NCBI GenBank assembly: GCA_963682055.1 | Contig: OY821747.1 | Location: 21,264,126-21,328,125, forward strand | Reading direction: 5' to 3' | DNA length: 64,000 nt | From: Primula veris | Lineage: Eukaryota; Streptophyta; Magnoliopsida; Ericales; Primulaceae | In this document: positions 20,580 to 33,259 of the stretch, piece by piece | How the letters are laid out: each line of letters opens with the position of its first letter | Position numbering within the stretch: position 1 is the first letter of the stretch | Notes under the pieces: model-generated | What the model saw: only the letters and a program-made list of their open reading frames with translations | Database searches by the model: none | Told to the model about the DNA's origin: nothing | Made by a program: the position numbers and the translations under genes

Positions 20580-20753
20580 CTCACATGTATAAACATATAT
20601 TTATACAAGAGTATGACAAGATCTTTCCCAGATCTAACGTAAGGCAACATGAAACAAAATAAACAGGAAACAAGATATTTTTCTAGTTTCTATGTATATA
20701 CATATCTAATGAAATAAGATTAGTCAAAGTATTCACTTAACAACTTTCCAACA
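20580..20753 (-). repeat. 5' LTR of copia element, shortened
   Basis: Homologous to the LTR at 17354-17575 but lacks its U5 end and has no primer site next to it, so a deletion removed the LTR/gag junction. Confidence 0.7.
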
Positions 20754-21861
20754 TGGCTATCATTCAGATTACTAATTATAAATGTTGGTTTGCTAGTTAC
20801 AAATTTAAGTTCAAATAAACTTTATTCTTCAATTTCGTGCTACTTAGTTCTACATCATTTTAGTACCTTACAACATTGACTAAATCAAATTTGTTTGGAC
20901 AATCTTTCCCCAAAAAAAAAAAAAAATTCTTTTTTTTGTTCCGAGTAGACTTCCTTGTGATTTACCTCATTGTTAACAATCAAAAGTTGCTGACATTTCT
21001 CAAAAAAAGTAAAAGCTTTCAGGCGCTCAGAATTTTCTATAACAATAAAATAAAATCGTCAAAGAGTACTATTTTGTTAATGGAAAACCAAATTATGATA
21101 CTATATGACTATTGAAATGTGTAAATCTCATGAAATATCAGAAACCATGTATAAGAGCCTAAAGAGCAAAAAACAGTATAACTTTGAGCTAAGTGAATCA
21201 TTGGATTGGACAACCGAGGGTCGCCTTACTAGTCTTTTCTACACCCGCACAGGACTTATCATGGTAACATTTCTCCCAAAAACTTGCCCTAAAATTATTG
21301 ACAATTTCGTAGACCAGCTATCAAACCAACTAATGTGTCAATATTTATAATAGGTTGTGTGTTTAAACTTGTTCACTCAGTTTTCAGTGTTCATCGGTAC
21401 GTCAGACTTTCGTTCATCCAGTTGGTTTCTCAATTTATACTCATTTTATTATTATTAGCTTTGACATAAAAACGTATCGACGTAACTTCTCATTTTCTTT
21501 TTTTTTTTCGGAAGTCAAAAAATAGTATATATTAAGAAAATAAATACTTGTCAGAAGTTAAAAAATATTTTTTCTCTTTCCTCCCTTATTATTATTTATT
21601 ATAAAGAAGAAGAAAAAAAAGATAACAGAAGGTGTTAGAGTTTAGTCAGATAGATTTTTTTTGACCCGGAAATCAACAATATTGTAGTATTTGACTATTT
21701 GTGCGACATGCTCACTGAGTATAACAAATATCCAAATTTAATCTCCTAAATGAAAACTTTCAATGTTGTATTCTATTAATTTTAAATTTATGGGGTCTAG
21801 CTAGAGTATAGTGATAGACGATTATTTCGCCAAACGTTTGAAACGCTGTGATTACGGACAG
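20754..21861. other. AT-rich DNA, no recognised gene
   Basis: An 81-residue plus-strand ORF (21105-21350) is the longest frame but matches no family I recognise and has no splice or promoter context. The rest holds homopolymer runs. Confidence 0.5.
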
Positions 21862-22222
21862 AAGATACTATCGTGTGAACGATAAAATCTGTGTTATATT
21901 TTATCGGTGTTATATTTGCGGTGCACAACAACCGATTTGCTAACGATGCAAATACCGAAAATACTTTATTGATACTGAAATCATAATCAAGCTGAACTTA
22001 TATAAGCACTTTAATCCTTCTTCACTTAGGATAGGAATTCCCTTATTCTATCCTATAACCGACTAGTATCATATCTAGCTTAAACTTCTAATCAGAGTAG
22101 GAAATAACATTAACAACTAAATACTTGATAAACAACTAATAAACACCACTGCCTATTTATCGTATCTCGAGTTAGGTCGCCTAGCCCGATTACTCCTTCG
22201 CTGCGGCTCTGGGCACGTATCA
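21862..22222 (-). repeat. Solo-LTR-like block
   Basis: On the minus strand it starts TGATACGTGCCC and ends GTATCT, a near inverted repeat (TGATAC/GTATCT). Inside are a TATA motif (CTTATATAAG, about 22010-22020) and an AATAAAG poly(A)-type signal about 45 bp later, the order expected in an LTR. No internal region or matching LTR lies nearby, and no exact target duplication is seen. Confidence 0.45.
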
Positions 22223-22604
22223 TATAGACACAATAACTTATATGTTCCGATTATAGATTATCATAAATATTATAGATTTCGATTTTAGGATACCAAGTCA
22301 TTACATATCTGTAAAATCTCACCATCAACTTAGAGAATATTCTCCCAATTAATTATAGGTTCTGTTTGTTTTAAACTCAAATCAGAAAAGAAAAATATTT
22401 TACGAAAAATGTGGATTTTATGCATGATTGGTTTACAGGAAAATAATAAATTAAGGAAAATATTTTCCATCTCTCAAGAAAAACAATGAAAAATGACTAA
22501 TACCAACATTGGATGGAAAACATTTTTCTTCGTGAGGGAAAAAATAAACTTTTCACGAAATTATATATTTTATCATTTTTACCTTGGTTTTTTTCTTTTT
22601 TAAT

Positions 22605-23150
22605 AAAAAATGGTTGTTTGATAAATTAGTTTTTTTAACTTTTCAAAAGTTAGATTTCGTGAAAAAATTCAAAATCAGAGAATTTATGAATTCGGAGACT
22701 AAAGCTTTTACAAATAAAAAAGATAAATTTTCTAATTTAATTATTTTGTATATTTTCATGTAATTAATAAGTTAAAAGTGAATAATGACTTATTAACAAA
22801 AATAAGTTATAAGTCATTTAGAGCTAAAAAATAAGCTATAAGTGACTTATTTTAAACCAGTTTTCTTGCCATTGTTTCTAAAAGCTTCTTTATTTTGTTT
22901 TTGATAAAAAAAAGTTGTGGACGGTAATGTTTCAAAAGTTACTTTTCGCATAAAAAGCTCAAAATCATATAACTTAGGAATTCGGAGACTTTTACACATA
23001 AAAATCACCAAACGTTAAAATTTTCAATTGATATTTGTACATTTCTAAATCACCAATAAGTTAAAATAAGTGAAAGATGACTTATTAATAAAATTAAGTT
23101 ATAAGTAATTTAGAGGTAAAAAAGCTATATGTGACTTAATTAAAATAATT
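22605..23150. repeat. Imperfect direct duplication, about 285 bp units
   Basis: 22605-22860 and 22893-23150 share TTTTGATAAA, TTTCAAAAGTTA, AATTCGGAGACT, AATAAGTTAAAA, TGACTTATTAA and TTATAAGT in the same order with many differences. Flanking GGAAAATATTTT motifs at 22460 and 23325 may be ends of one old element. Confidence 0.65.
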
Positions 23151-23564
23151 TTTTTCTCATTATTTTTCAAAAGTAACTTATTTTAAACAAATTAGTTTCT
23201 CATTGTAAATTTATTTTTTTTACTACAAAAGTCGATTTCAAACGCGTCCTTAGTAAATAAATTTATATGAAAAATCTAAGAATCGCCAAACACTTAATAA
23301 ACGAATAGAGGAAAAATAATTTACAGGAAAATATTTTACTTTGACAAATATTTTACAGGTTAAATATTTTCCGTCCAAACAAACAGAAGCATAGAAAAAA
23401 TTAAGGATTGATCTTAAAAAAAACAAAATTATTTAAGAATTGATATTGATTCTAAACTTATTGAAAAATTGGTCTATTTTTTGTAAAATTATTTAAGTAT
23501 TGATTCAGTTTTAAATATATATAGACCAATTCAGTTTTACAATTTACTTTCCCTCTCTTAAAAA

Positions 23565-23750
23565 AAAACCACACCGCCACCTCCACCTCCACATGTCCCA
23601 CCACCTCCGTCGCTACCTCGCCGCTCAACCGCCGCCACCTTCTTCGGCGACTCCGCCACCTCCGCCGCTACTGCTCTTCTTTGTCTTTTCTCTATATGTA
23701 CATATATATGTATATATATTTATCTATATCTATATATATATATAAGTATA
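23565..23750. repeat. CCG/CCACC-rich block and TA-rich microsatellite
   Basis: 23565-23690 is a GC-rich run of CCACC and CCGCC triplets, very unlike the flanks. 23695-23745 is TATA-rich. A CT microsatellite is at 23829-23846. ORFs here are artefacts. Confidence 0.75.
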
Positions 23751-24049
23751 AACGACGCGTCTGTCTCCAACATACCTCAGCGGTGGTGGTCGGTGATGTG
23801 GCAGCGGGAGAGGGGTGTGGTGCGACGGTTCTCTCTCTCTCTCTGTTTTTTTTCCAGATTTGTGTGGTGTGTGGAAGATGGACCACATTGTAATTTCTAA
23901 AAGTTTTATTTAATCATAGACGAGTTCATTAGTTTCAGAAACTAAAACTTTCAGTCCAAAACAATAATAATTAACTACTAAAAAATGTCTATTTACTATT
24001 ATTCGGTCCTTTCTAGTAAACAAAAACATATAAAAGTATATGTTAGAAT

Positions 24050-24620
24050 ACTTTAAAATGGTTATAGTAATCTTTCAATGGTCACTTATTGTTTAAAATG
24101 TCACAGACTGCTTTTTAAAATAAATTAAAACGACTCAAATTATTTTGAAAATCACTTACACTGTTTTTAAAATAAGTTAAAACAACTTATACTGTTTTTA
24201 AAATGACTTAAAACGACTTATACTGTTTTTAAAATGAGTTAGAATGTTTTTAAAATTATTCAGAATGTTTTGAAAATTACTTAAAACGACTCATACTGTT
24301 TTTTAAAATGAATTAAAATGACTCACGATGTTTTGAAAATGATTTATAACGAATTAGACTGTTTTAAAAAATGACTTAGATTTTTTTTTAAATGTTAGAT
24401 TTTTTATTTAGAAAATGACTCAGACTATTTTTAAAATTGTATTAAACTGTTTTAAAATGACCCCATATTGTTTTAAAAATTACCCTTAAACGACTATAAA
24501 AATGTGTAAAATGACTGAGTATATTATTTAAAATGACTTTAAACGATTATAATTCATTTGAATGATATACACTGTTTTTAAAATAACTTACACTGTTTTA
24601 AAAATATTAAGGTTGCCTTT
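24050..24620. repeat. Degenerate short-period tandem repeats
   Basis: Repeats of ACTGTTTTTAAAATGACTTA and close variants (AAAACGACT, GTTTTGAAAAT) at about 30-40 bp spacing across more than 500 bp. No coding frame. Confidence 0.75.
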
Positions 24621-25181
24621 AAAACGACTCGGTTTTAGAAACAGTCTAAATAATATTTTTTTAGCTTTTTTGGATTTTTTCCCTATTAATAATATTTTTT
24701 CCCTATTACTCTTTTAAGAATTTTTTAATTTTGTAATGTTCAACTTAAATTGGCGGTAGTAAATTATAGCGTTATTAAATTTGTGATTTAATATATCAAA
24801 GTTGCGTATAGCCTTTTATATTAAGATTAAAATTAAAGGTACTGAAATGAAAAATTATGAAACTACAGGTAACTGTGGAATTCAAGGAAACAAGAGGCCG
24901 AGATCCAGTGCAAGATAAATATTCGTGTTGCGCTCTTATTGGTTAGAGTGACTGATCTGGTGCAACGCGCACATTAAGATACATATGCGTGTTGAGATCT
25001 GATTCGTCCGCCTGAAACGGACTGAAACTTTAATAGTTTGAGTGTGTCGGACCAATCCTTAATTAGTTTTATGATGAGAATCAATCCAAAATTTACCCTT
25101 AATACAGGGCCATTGAAGGCTTCTAGTTGTAAATTATATTCCTATAGCTAGGCATTAATTACAAGTAACTTATTTTACAAG
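24621..25181. other. No gene seen
   Basis: AT-rich DNA. ATTAAGGATTGATC at 23401 and GACCAATCCTTAAT at 25052 are inverted relatives and could be ends of an old transposon of about 1.67 kb. Confidence 0.4.
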
Positions 25182-25189
25182 GTGAGATT

Positions 25190-25520
25190 TAGTATCGGGC
25201 AAAAAACCGAAAAAACCGATCCGAACCGATAATCGAACCGAAAAAATTCGGAAAAGACCGAAACCGAAAAAATTTCGGGTCGGCTTCGGTTTTTAATAAA
25301 ACCGAACCGAAGAAGACCGAACCGAAGAAGACCGAAACCGAAAAAGACCAAAAAACCCGAAAAAGACTAAAAAACCAAAAATAAAACAGAAGAAAACGGA
25401 AACCGGACCGAAAAAACCAGTCGGGTTTGGTCCAAAAAATAAAAATGCCGAAATCGAAAAAAACGAACCGAAAAATATGTTAAAAACCGAACCGGATCGG
25501 ACTGGACCGGCCCAGCCCTA
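25190..25520. mobile_element. hAT-type non-autonomous element, 331 bp
   Basis: Flanked by a perfect 8-bp direct repeat GTGAGATT (25182-25189 and 25521-25528), the length made by hAT transposases. Ends TAGTATCGGGC and GCCCAGCCCTA are inverted repeats with mismatches. The inside is built of AACCGAA and AAAGACCGAA repeats, with no coding capacity. Confidence 0.8.
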
Positions 25521-25528
25521 GTGAGATT

Positions 25529-26798
25529 GATAAGTTTGGAATTAACATGTGGGCAAAATTAATTTACAAAATGGACATATATGTGAAAACTTTATTACAA
25601 AAAGAGTCGGTGAAAATCAAACTCAATTATCCATGGGTATTAGGTTGAAATCTGTGTTTTTAAAGTAACTTTCCTCCTTTATATTATAACATTTTAGTGG
25701 TTTAAAAGAACCTATTATGAGAAGGAAGGGTAATAATGTTCATATTTAAAACTAATTGCTTTTTATTCCTGGAGGAGTCTTTCCTTGATTTTCTTTCTCA
25801 AATTCTATGTTTGCTAATATTCATATTTAAATGGTCCCTGCCCAATATTCATTTGTTGGGTATCTTGTGAGGGAAAAAATTGTACTTTCCTTAACTATAT
25901 TAATTATCTACAATAAAATTGTTAAGAAATATGTATATTATAATTATTGTAAACCAGAAGACTAACTAAAATTCAATATTACTTCTTTCATTAGTTCATA
26001 AATATTTACAACACATGTTATATTGATAATCCAGGCAAAATACTATTTCCATAATAGACTAATTTCGTGTATGCTTGCCTGATCCATATACCTTTTCTTA
26101 TTTGTTTAATATAAAATTCAGTTTAGCTTTTCTTATTTGTTTAAGATTAGACAAGTATGGAGACTTCTAGCTCACCATGACCCATTCCATTTTTTGTTGG
26201 TTTAGGTTTATTTAAGTGCATGTGAAATATGAGTGAATGCATTGATCAATTGGTATTGGTAGGACATTTTATATGTTTTCAATACGGTCTAAATACTTGT
26301 TCAGCTAGAAAATATTAAATATTCATTTAAAAAAAAAAAAAAAAACTAGAACAATGTTGGTGGCCTAATTGCCTGATCGTTTGAAGACAGGACACCGCCA
26401 AGGACGCTTGGGGATAGTTCAAGAAGATTTAGGTTATTGTTTTTTTATTTTTTAGTCCCTGTAGTTTCTCATGGTATTTGATTAAGCTTCACTTAATTCA
26501 AATGTAACAATTTGATACTTTTAGTGGGGTTTTCCACCGCTTTTTATTTTTCCCTCATTATTAAAATAAAAAGTGGGTTTTTCCCACCAATTATAAAAAA
26601 AAACGAAGTAATTAACTAGTAGTGATTAAACTCATAAACTTGCCACATATTCACATATATATTATTAGTCCATAATTTGATTGTTTAATGTTTCATTATC
26701 ATCACAGTTTCAGTAGTATTTACGAGTTCGTTGAAAGTTAATTTCCCAGTTTTAAAATTATATCATGTATAAGGTACAGTTATGAGCTAATTAAGATT

Positions 26799-26800
<2 letters not shown>
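25529..26800. other. AT-rich DNA, no gene seen
   Basis: Contains an A run at 26331-26345 and a small hairpin (GTGGGGTTTTCCACC ... GTGGGTTTTTCCCAC, 26523-26590). CTTTTCTTATTTGTTTAATA at 26092 recurs near 40045. Confidence 0.5.
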
Positions 26801-26834
<34 letters not shown>

Positions 26835-26859
26835 TTATTTTTTATTTTTTTTTAAATAA

Positions 26860-26894
<35 letters not shown>
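26801..26894. repeat. (AT)n microsatellites
   Basis: Two AT dinucleotide runs (about 26801-26832 and 26862-26892) split by T-rich DNA, adjacent to the Helitron 3' end. Confidence 0.95.
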
Positions 26895-26896
<2 letters not shown>

Positions 26897-26923
26897 TACC
26901 GACAACATTGACTTCTATATATA

Positions 26924-27207
26924 CTAGTAATTGGAGCCCACGCGTTGCGTGTGTGACACGTAGTTGCATAAATATAAATATGATCCGGCACAAATAAATT
27001 TAATATTTTCAAAAATTTTACAAAAATAATTGGATGAATATCGTAAAAATATAATGTTTTATTGTTATAGTAATATAAAAATACATGTATGATGATTTGT
27101 TTGAGAGATGATTTGATATGTAAATTAGAATAAGAGCATTTTTGGAAAAAATGGGTAAAATTTGACAGCCTCAAGATTTCTTGAGTTCTCTTATATTAAT
27201 AGTATGA
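26924..27207 (-). mobile_element. Non-autonomous Helitron, 284 bp
   Basis: On the minus strand it begins TCATACTATTAATATAAG and ends ATTACTAG, with a GC-rich inverted repeat (CACGCAACGCGTGGG) about 12 bases before the end. Host A lies before TC and T after CTAG, the standard Helitron A/T insertion. Related to the element at 40250-40538. Confidence 0.85.
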
Positions 27208-27213
27208 TACAAC

Positions 27214-27911
27214 TAACCCCAAGCAAGATCAAACAACTGTAAAACGCATCGACAATACAAGCGGAAACACCAATTTCTTAAAAACCAAAGTTTATTAGAA
27301 AATGATTTTTCCAAAGAACTGTCTTAGCCACGGAAATAATTTTCTATTTATCCAAACACCAAAATTATTGTATTAACGTACGAAACATAAAAAAAAACGT
27401 TTAAGATTGTTGGATACGTTGTAAATAAACACAATAATTTCTACGGAAAAGAAATTGACAAATAAACAGAAAATGGTTTTCTCAAATATATAAATATCAA
27501 TTACAACATTCAAAATTAAGAGTATGTAAATGATACCGAAATGGACTAAAGTTTGAGACGAGGTAACTGCAAGCAGTTTCACTTAAACGATATTTGCCCC
27601 GTCACCTCTGCTTCTGGCTAAATGGGGCACTTCGTTCACAAGGTACAACGTCTATCGCATGTGGCTCGACGGAAATGCCACCGAGCCACGGTCGGGCCGT
27701 TGGTGGTGCGGTACTCTCTCTCTATATGTATGCATATGTGTATGTGTGTGAATGTGTATATGCCATGTGTTTGTTTCTTTCATTTTTCTTGTCTTGGAAA
27801 ACTTAGATACATGCATGTTTTATACCAAAAAACATATCAAGAGTTACATGTCACTAATGCCATAAATGGGGGGCAATTAACATTGTAAGTTACACAATTA
27901 AATTGCATTCA
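27214..27911 (-). repeat. LTR 1 (3' LTR) of tandem copia array
   Basis: Aligned with 33260-33958 and 39307-40027. About ten differences from LTR 2 in the left 200 bp, almost none to the right. Contains ATAAACTTTGG (minus strand, about 27285), a possible poly(A) region. Right edge placed where copies 1 and 3 stop matching. Confidence 0.8.
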
Positions 27912-28510
27912 CTAACAAAAACCGTTTCGGTTTTCCTTGAATGCAATCAACTGACATGCAACGTGCATCCTAAATGCAATCGAGAGAACCAGGAGAATTC
28001 ACTGCATAAGGACAGGTAGCGCACGCCTTGAACCTGCCATAGCGAAATAACTTTCGGATATACTTGCCTTAGGTAACGTAATGCTTTGAACCTTTAGCGT
28101 TTTGTGTATATCAAAATAATACCCGCACAGTGTCTTCTCTACACCACTTACTGGACCCTTTAGTTGTTATCCATATTTGGCCCTGGACTGCCTTGGCAAA
28201 TTCAACCGAGTGCTCTAGCGATTTAGCCCTAGCTCATCACATAGTATCGGCCATACACACTCCTTATAGGTGATTTTCAAGTCAAGGGTGTCCTGACTCA
28301 CCCCACTCGATCTTTGAGATACTTGATTCAGTAAGAGCATCACGCTCACCCTTACAATGGTACAGGTCTATCACTCTTTCATCATAGAAATGGGCTGAGA
28401 ACTTATGTTCTCGAGTGCTTTGTTCGGTTACCCGCACAATTCAGTTTCCCATTGAACCCGAGACTGAAGTTTTCAGTTCAGGTTGAGTTACCTATGCGAA
28501 GGTTTCCAAT

Positions 28511-30000
28511 TTATTGGGCTTCAAACCCCATTTCCCTCGATGATGCTCCAACTCCTCCACGAGTCAAGCATTTTGTATATGGATCCGCATTATTATCTTT
28601 AGACCTTGCAAAGTCTAAGGATACCACACTGTTTACTAGCAATTCCTTTTGCGGACTTGTGTCTCCGATGACTATGTCATCAATTTGTCGGGACTTTCCA
28701 TTATACAATTACTCTGATCCCGTTCAATAACTGACTGACTTTATCAGTGCACGCTTATTGAGGGGACAAATTTTGGCCACTTGGAAATACCTCCCAAAAC
28801 TTCTCAGTCAATCTTCCTTTTTTCAGTGTCTACAACATTATGAATTATGATTTCATAGTTGATCCACGTATGCATGTCTGTTTTACAGACCTCCATGAGA
28901 CTGCAACCTCTTTAAGTACAAACATATCCACTCGTGGACCTTGTACTGTTAAAGTTCGAGATACACTTGGTATCAAATTACCCTCCAAATATTTTGGACA
29001 TCTCATATAATGCAGTTCATAATTGGCAGTATACCTCATGTATCTGAGAAGCCTCATTGGCACACATACTGAGTCTGCTCACTGAGTTGGCTATAACTGG
29101 TCTAGTGCAGTTCTTGACACACAAGAGACTAACTATGATAAGTTAGGTGTTTGTTTTAGTCCATATAGCGACTTAACAAGTTTTCGCACCTTGGCTTACT
29201 TTACACTGAACCATGACCACATGGGTTGTTCCTAATTCTATAGATCTCCATTTATAAAACAGATGTTCTCATTAATTAATGATGCATCTTTTTATATAGA
29301 TTAGAGTATAGACATTAAAATTATCAAAACCGGCAGTTTACTTAAAGTAATTGACTTTATTTCTCACGTGCCTATCAACCTCATTGTTGATGGCATCTTC
29401 CCATATACACATTATATGGATAACATTGATTATTTCAATGTCGTCGATTCACCTTCACTCATGAAGGTCAAGGAACAAATGAAGTTTCATTACTTACCCT
29501 TTTACCATGCCGAGTCACTTAATCTTCCTTACAAGATTCACTTTCCCTACTTTTCCAACACCGTTTGAGTGTTCACTTGTCTTGGGTAGCGTAATGCTTT
29601 GAACCCTCAACGTATTGATCACACTCGCCAGGCGTTAGAGTTTTTGCAGAAAAATTTCTCTTTTAGAAAATATGCTTCTCGGGCATAGAACAATGTTCTA
29701 TATGCACTTTAAAGCCATGTGCCTTATGCACTAGAAACCGATCAGTACTATATTTTGTGCTTATCCGAAAAACACACAATCTACCGTTTTTGATCCTATC
29801 CAAGTCCTTCAAGGAACAAGATTGGGACCTTTCTTAGGTAGCACCAAACTTTCACGAACTTATAGTCAAACACCATGCCTTCTATAATTCTGACTGTTTG
29901 GTCCAACTTCCTAAGATGTAGTTTGTTCAACACATATCTTGCGGAAAGCTCACTTCCCGCCCAAATTCAGAGTTTAACCCTGCACTTATCAACATGACAT
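28511..30000 (-). pseudogene. Copia pol remnants, unit 1 (integrase end to RNase H)
   Basis: Minus strand. 29700-29980 gives integrase tail pieces (KLDQTV, then KTVDCVFFG and FLVHKAHG-type fragments across frames). 28845-29063 has LRYMRYTANYELHYMR, AVSWRSVKQTCI and STMKS of the RNase H. 28511-28708 has SLDFARSKDNNADPYTKCL and SSREMGF, the end of copia pol. The stretch between, where the reverse transcriptase should be, is too short and unreadable. No frame is functional. Confidence 0.85.
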
Positions 30001-33000
30001 TCCAAACACACAATTGTGTGAATGGTGTCTCATGTTCATCGTTTCAATCACACTGATCATGTATTCATATTCATGTGAATATACCATTTCGGAACTAGTT
30101 AGACAATATCTAACACGTCCAAGAATAGCCTATCATTTAATGATTAACACTTAATCATTGGATTAAAGTTGGTAGATTAACTCAACATAACACACATGAT
30201 TAAACATGTTTTCTGACAAACATTAATCCTCAACAATAGAATTCACGTATTCATTCTTACTTGAATGAATATATCGACTGATTTGTCTTTAATTATCATC
30301 AAGTAGACATATCAGTGTTTAGTACAACCATCAATAGAATGAGTAAATACCTTTTAACCCCATCTTGATTTGCACGCATCTCAAATGCATCAAACCATTA
30401 GGTTATGTACTCCGTTCGAAACTTCAAACTGAAGACTTAGCAATACATTGCTTCGAACACAAACTCATATTTGTGTTTCAATTTAAATAATAGATTTAGA
30501 AAAATAAAACATTTATGGTTTTATATTTTCATGACGTACTATATCATGACAAATCAGTGACTTAGTTGAATAACTCAACAAGTCATTATTGACCACAAGA
30601 GTATCGACTAAAATCCTCATTTTGAACAAATAGTCACTCATGTATTGCCACAAACAAGCAAACTTATCACAATTTGATCATAGTGTTTTGGCTACCGAAA
30701 GGTTACTGCCCTTTAGGTTTAAAAAATCACTAGTCATGATTCAAATTTGTATACTTGCACTTGTTAGTGGATTTTCAAACATTTAAAACGTTTCCACACA
30801 TTAACGCCCCCACAGTTCATGCATTCACTTTGTCCTCACTCAAAACATGCACATTTTAATTGAGACACTTAACTGGTTTCAAGTTGCTAAATGAATTGTA
30901 TCATTTATTTTAGACGGTTAGGTATTCTCTCACTCGCACGTAGGCGCTTTGGGGTACGTTTAGATTCTCGATCTACATGATCGACGTGTTACCCCCACAT
31001 TTGTGGGACCCTTGGGTTCTCCCCCAATAATAGTAATATAATATTACTAAATTACTATTCTCAATAATAGCAAACTCAACATATTCACAATATATTTTAC
31101 TAACAAATTATTAATATGTTATTTCAACAAATTATTAAATGTTTTTTCAGCAAATTAATAAGATATTATTTCAACAAATAATAAATTAGCCGATATTTGT
31201 TTATTCTTAAAATAAACTCAACGACCATTTATAATTTGTTAATCATCAAATTATTTGCTCTTTGATGAATCAAGTTGGTTATTAAATAACATTTCATCCA
31301 AATATGTAACCGATTCGTCATTGCAATTCGTAGATAGCTAATAAAGCTCTCCATAAATGACAACAATAATTGTCGTTACAATACTTTATAATTCTTCAAA
31401 TTAAATTGCGATTAATCACAATTAATAAAAAAGTTATAAATACTCGTCATTAACTCATTAATGATTACCGTTACAAATTTTGTAGCCCTCCAAATTAAAT
31501 TGCAATAAATCACAATTAATAAGGACACCAACCATTATATCACCACATTAGTGTCTTTAATAATGGTGGTTTCAAATTTGTAACCCCCGTTATTAATATG
31601 CACTCATGCAAAATTAATAGGAGTTACATCGGCACACACAATGTTTTGGTCAGTTCCAGCACCCACCGTGTTCCGGACATTTCCCGCAGGAAACTGTTTG
31701 TTATCTCAAATAACAAACATGCACAATCTAATTTCAAAAAATAAAACTAAAACTCCTCATTCGCAAACACCAAATTTCTATAACCACGCATGGTTTCAAT
31801 AAACTGATTTTGTAAGAGTATTCTAGTTTATTCCCGAAAAAGATTATCAAATTCTGAAAGATTTATTCAGCCGTAAACAACAGATAAATCTGATTTTACA
31901 CAGAACAATCTCAGAATTCAACCAGTTCTGTCGTAAGCCCCAAATTCTGAAAATCAGAAAATGGTTTTACAAGAACTATTTCGAAACCAGTTCTGTCGTA
32001 ATTCCCAATTTAATGGCTTTTACTAGAACTATTTCGAATAATCACCAATCCTCCAATTCCATGGTAGAGATCCATGTCTACACAAATACTCATCGGAAAT
32101 TGTTAGTAATTTTATTAACATGAAAAACAATAAACATGTATAAATCTACTAACAATATAATCTAATATCTAATCAGATTGCTTGTAATTAAATTTCCAAA
32201 CTCTAGGAAATACATTAAGCTCAAAACCGACATGTTCACAAACATACACACGACCCATTCGAAAACGGTTTGTCAAATATAATTAGCAACTCACAGCTAC
32301 TAAAATAAACAACCATTATGCATTATATATGGTCTTGTACCACAATTCATACACACACTTGTTACTGGAAAAAAATAAGTGTAACGGCAAATACAAGATA
32401 TATTAACAACAAATAATTACTAGCATATCAATAGCAATATCCAAGCGTTACTCACAAGTCACAAGCAGTTATCAATACCAATACTATCAAACCATGTACA
32501 CTGCATTTTTTTTTTTCCTTCTTAACAGTGGACCTCACAATCAGATTTCACAAATGCTGACACGGTACCTAAACAATTACATTATCGTACTACAATTTAT
32601 ATAAGTAGTAAACAAGCCGTTGGACATGCAATAATGTAATCTTAACATAATAATGTAATCGCATACATACATTACAAAACACTATATGCACATAAGAGAC
32701 AATTAAATTATAACACCAACATGTTAAATTCAAAATTCATGATTCCACTTAATCACTACCATTACCAAAAAAGTTAGATTTACTCAAAATCCAAATGATG
32801 ATGAACATATTATCAAATCGCAACAATTTCTGTCATATTCAGAATATAAAACAATAGTGTAGCTCAAAGGTTTATCAAAATTACGTTTACATATACTATT
32901 CATGTCAAACAAATTCATAAACATGATTACCTAACCTCAAAACTTATTCTCTAAATCAAATTAACATGGATATTCAACGTTACTAAAAAGATTTTCAATG

Positions 33001-33259
33001 TCATGACACCAGCAATGAATCAACTCCTTGTCCACCCATTTATCAAATATATATATATGGTGGACCAAAACACATAACATACATGTTTCAAAGGATCATA
33101 CAAGCAACTGACATAATCCATTCATACATGATGCATAACACATATAAGCATAACCCAAACAATTCTGTAAAACGTGTTTAGATGCCAAGTGAAACAAATC
33201 AAACCACGCTAGAACGGTGTTCCAAAAAACGTGACAGATTCACAATCCAAATCACCAAA
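30001..33259 (-). other. Copia internal region, unit 1, unreadable
   Basis: Should hold gag, protease and integrase start, but no coding pattern is visible. AT-rich with inverted and simple repeats. A minus-strand GGGGGAGAACCC lies near 31020. Repeated identically at 36048-39306. Confidence 0.6.

Larger units (their letters stand above)
17354..20753 (-). mobile_element. Decayed Ty1/copia element
   Basis: Two related terminal segments (about 17354-17575 and 20580-20753) bracket minus-strand fragments in copia order: GAG-pre-integrase, integrase, linker, reverse transcriptase end, RNase H. Minus-strand polypurine tract GAGGGGGAGTG (17575-17585) sits next to the 3' LTR start TGTTGAAAAG. The 5' LTR starts TGTTGGAAAG at 20753. 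Gag, primer site and most of the reverse transcriptase are missing. A clean target duplication is not seen; ATGGC occurs near both ends but is not exactly adjacent. Confidence 0.85.

Noticed and set aside
23681..23893. ORFs on both strands near 23.7 kb
   Set aside because: Encoded by TA and CT microsatellites.
27594..27888. Small ORFs repeated in all three LTRs as genes
   Set aside because: They lie within LTRs, contain TG/TA-rich repeats and show no family pattern.
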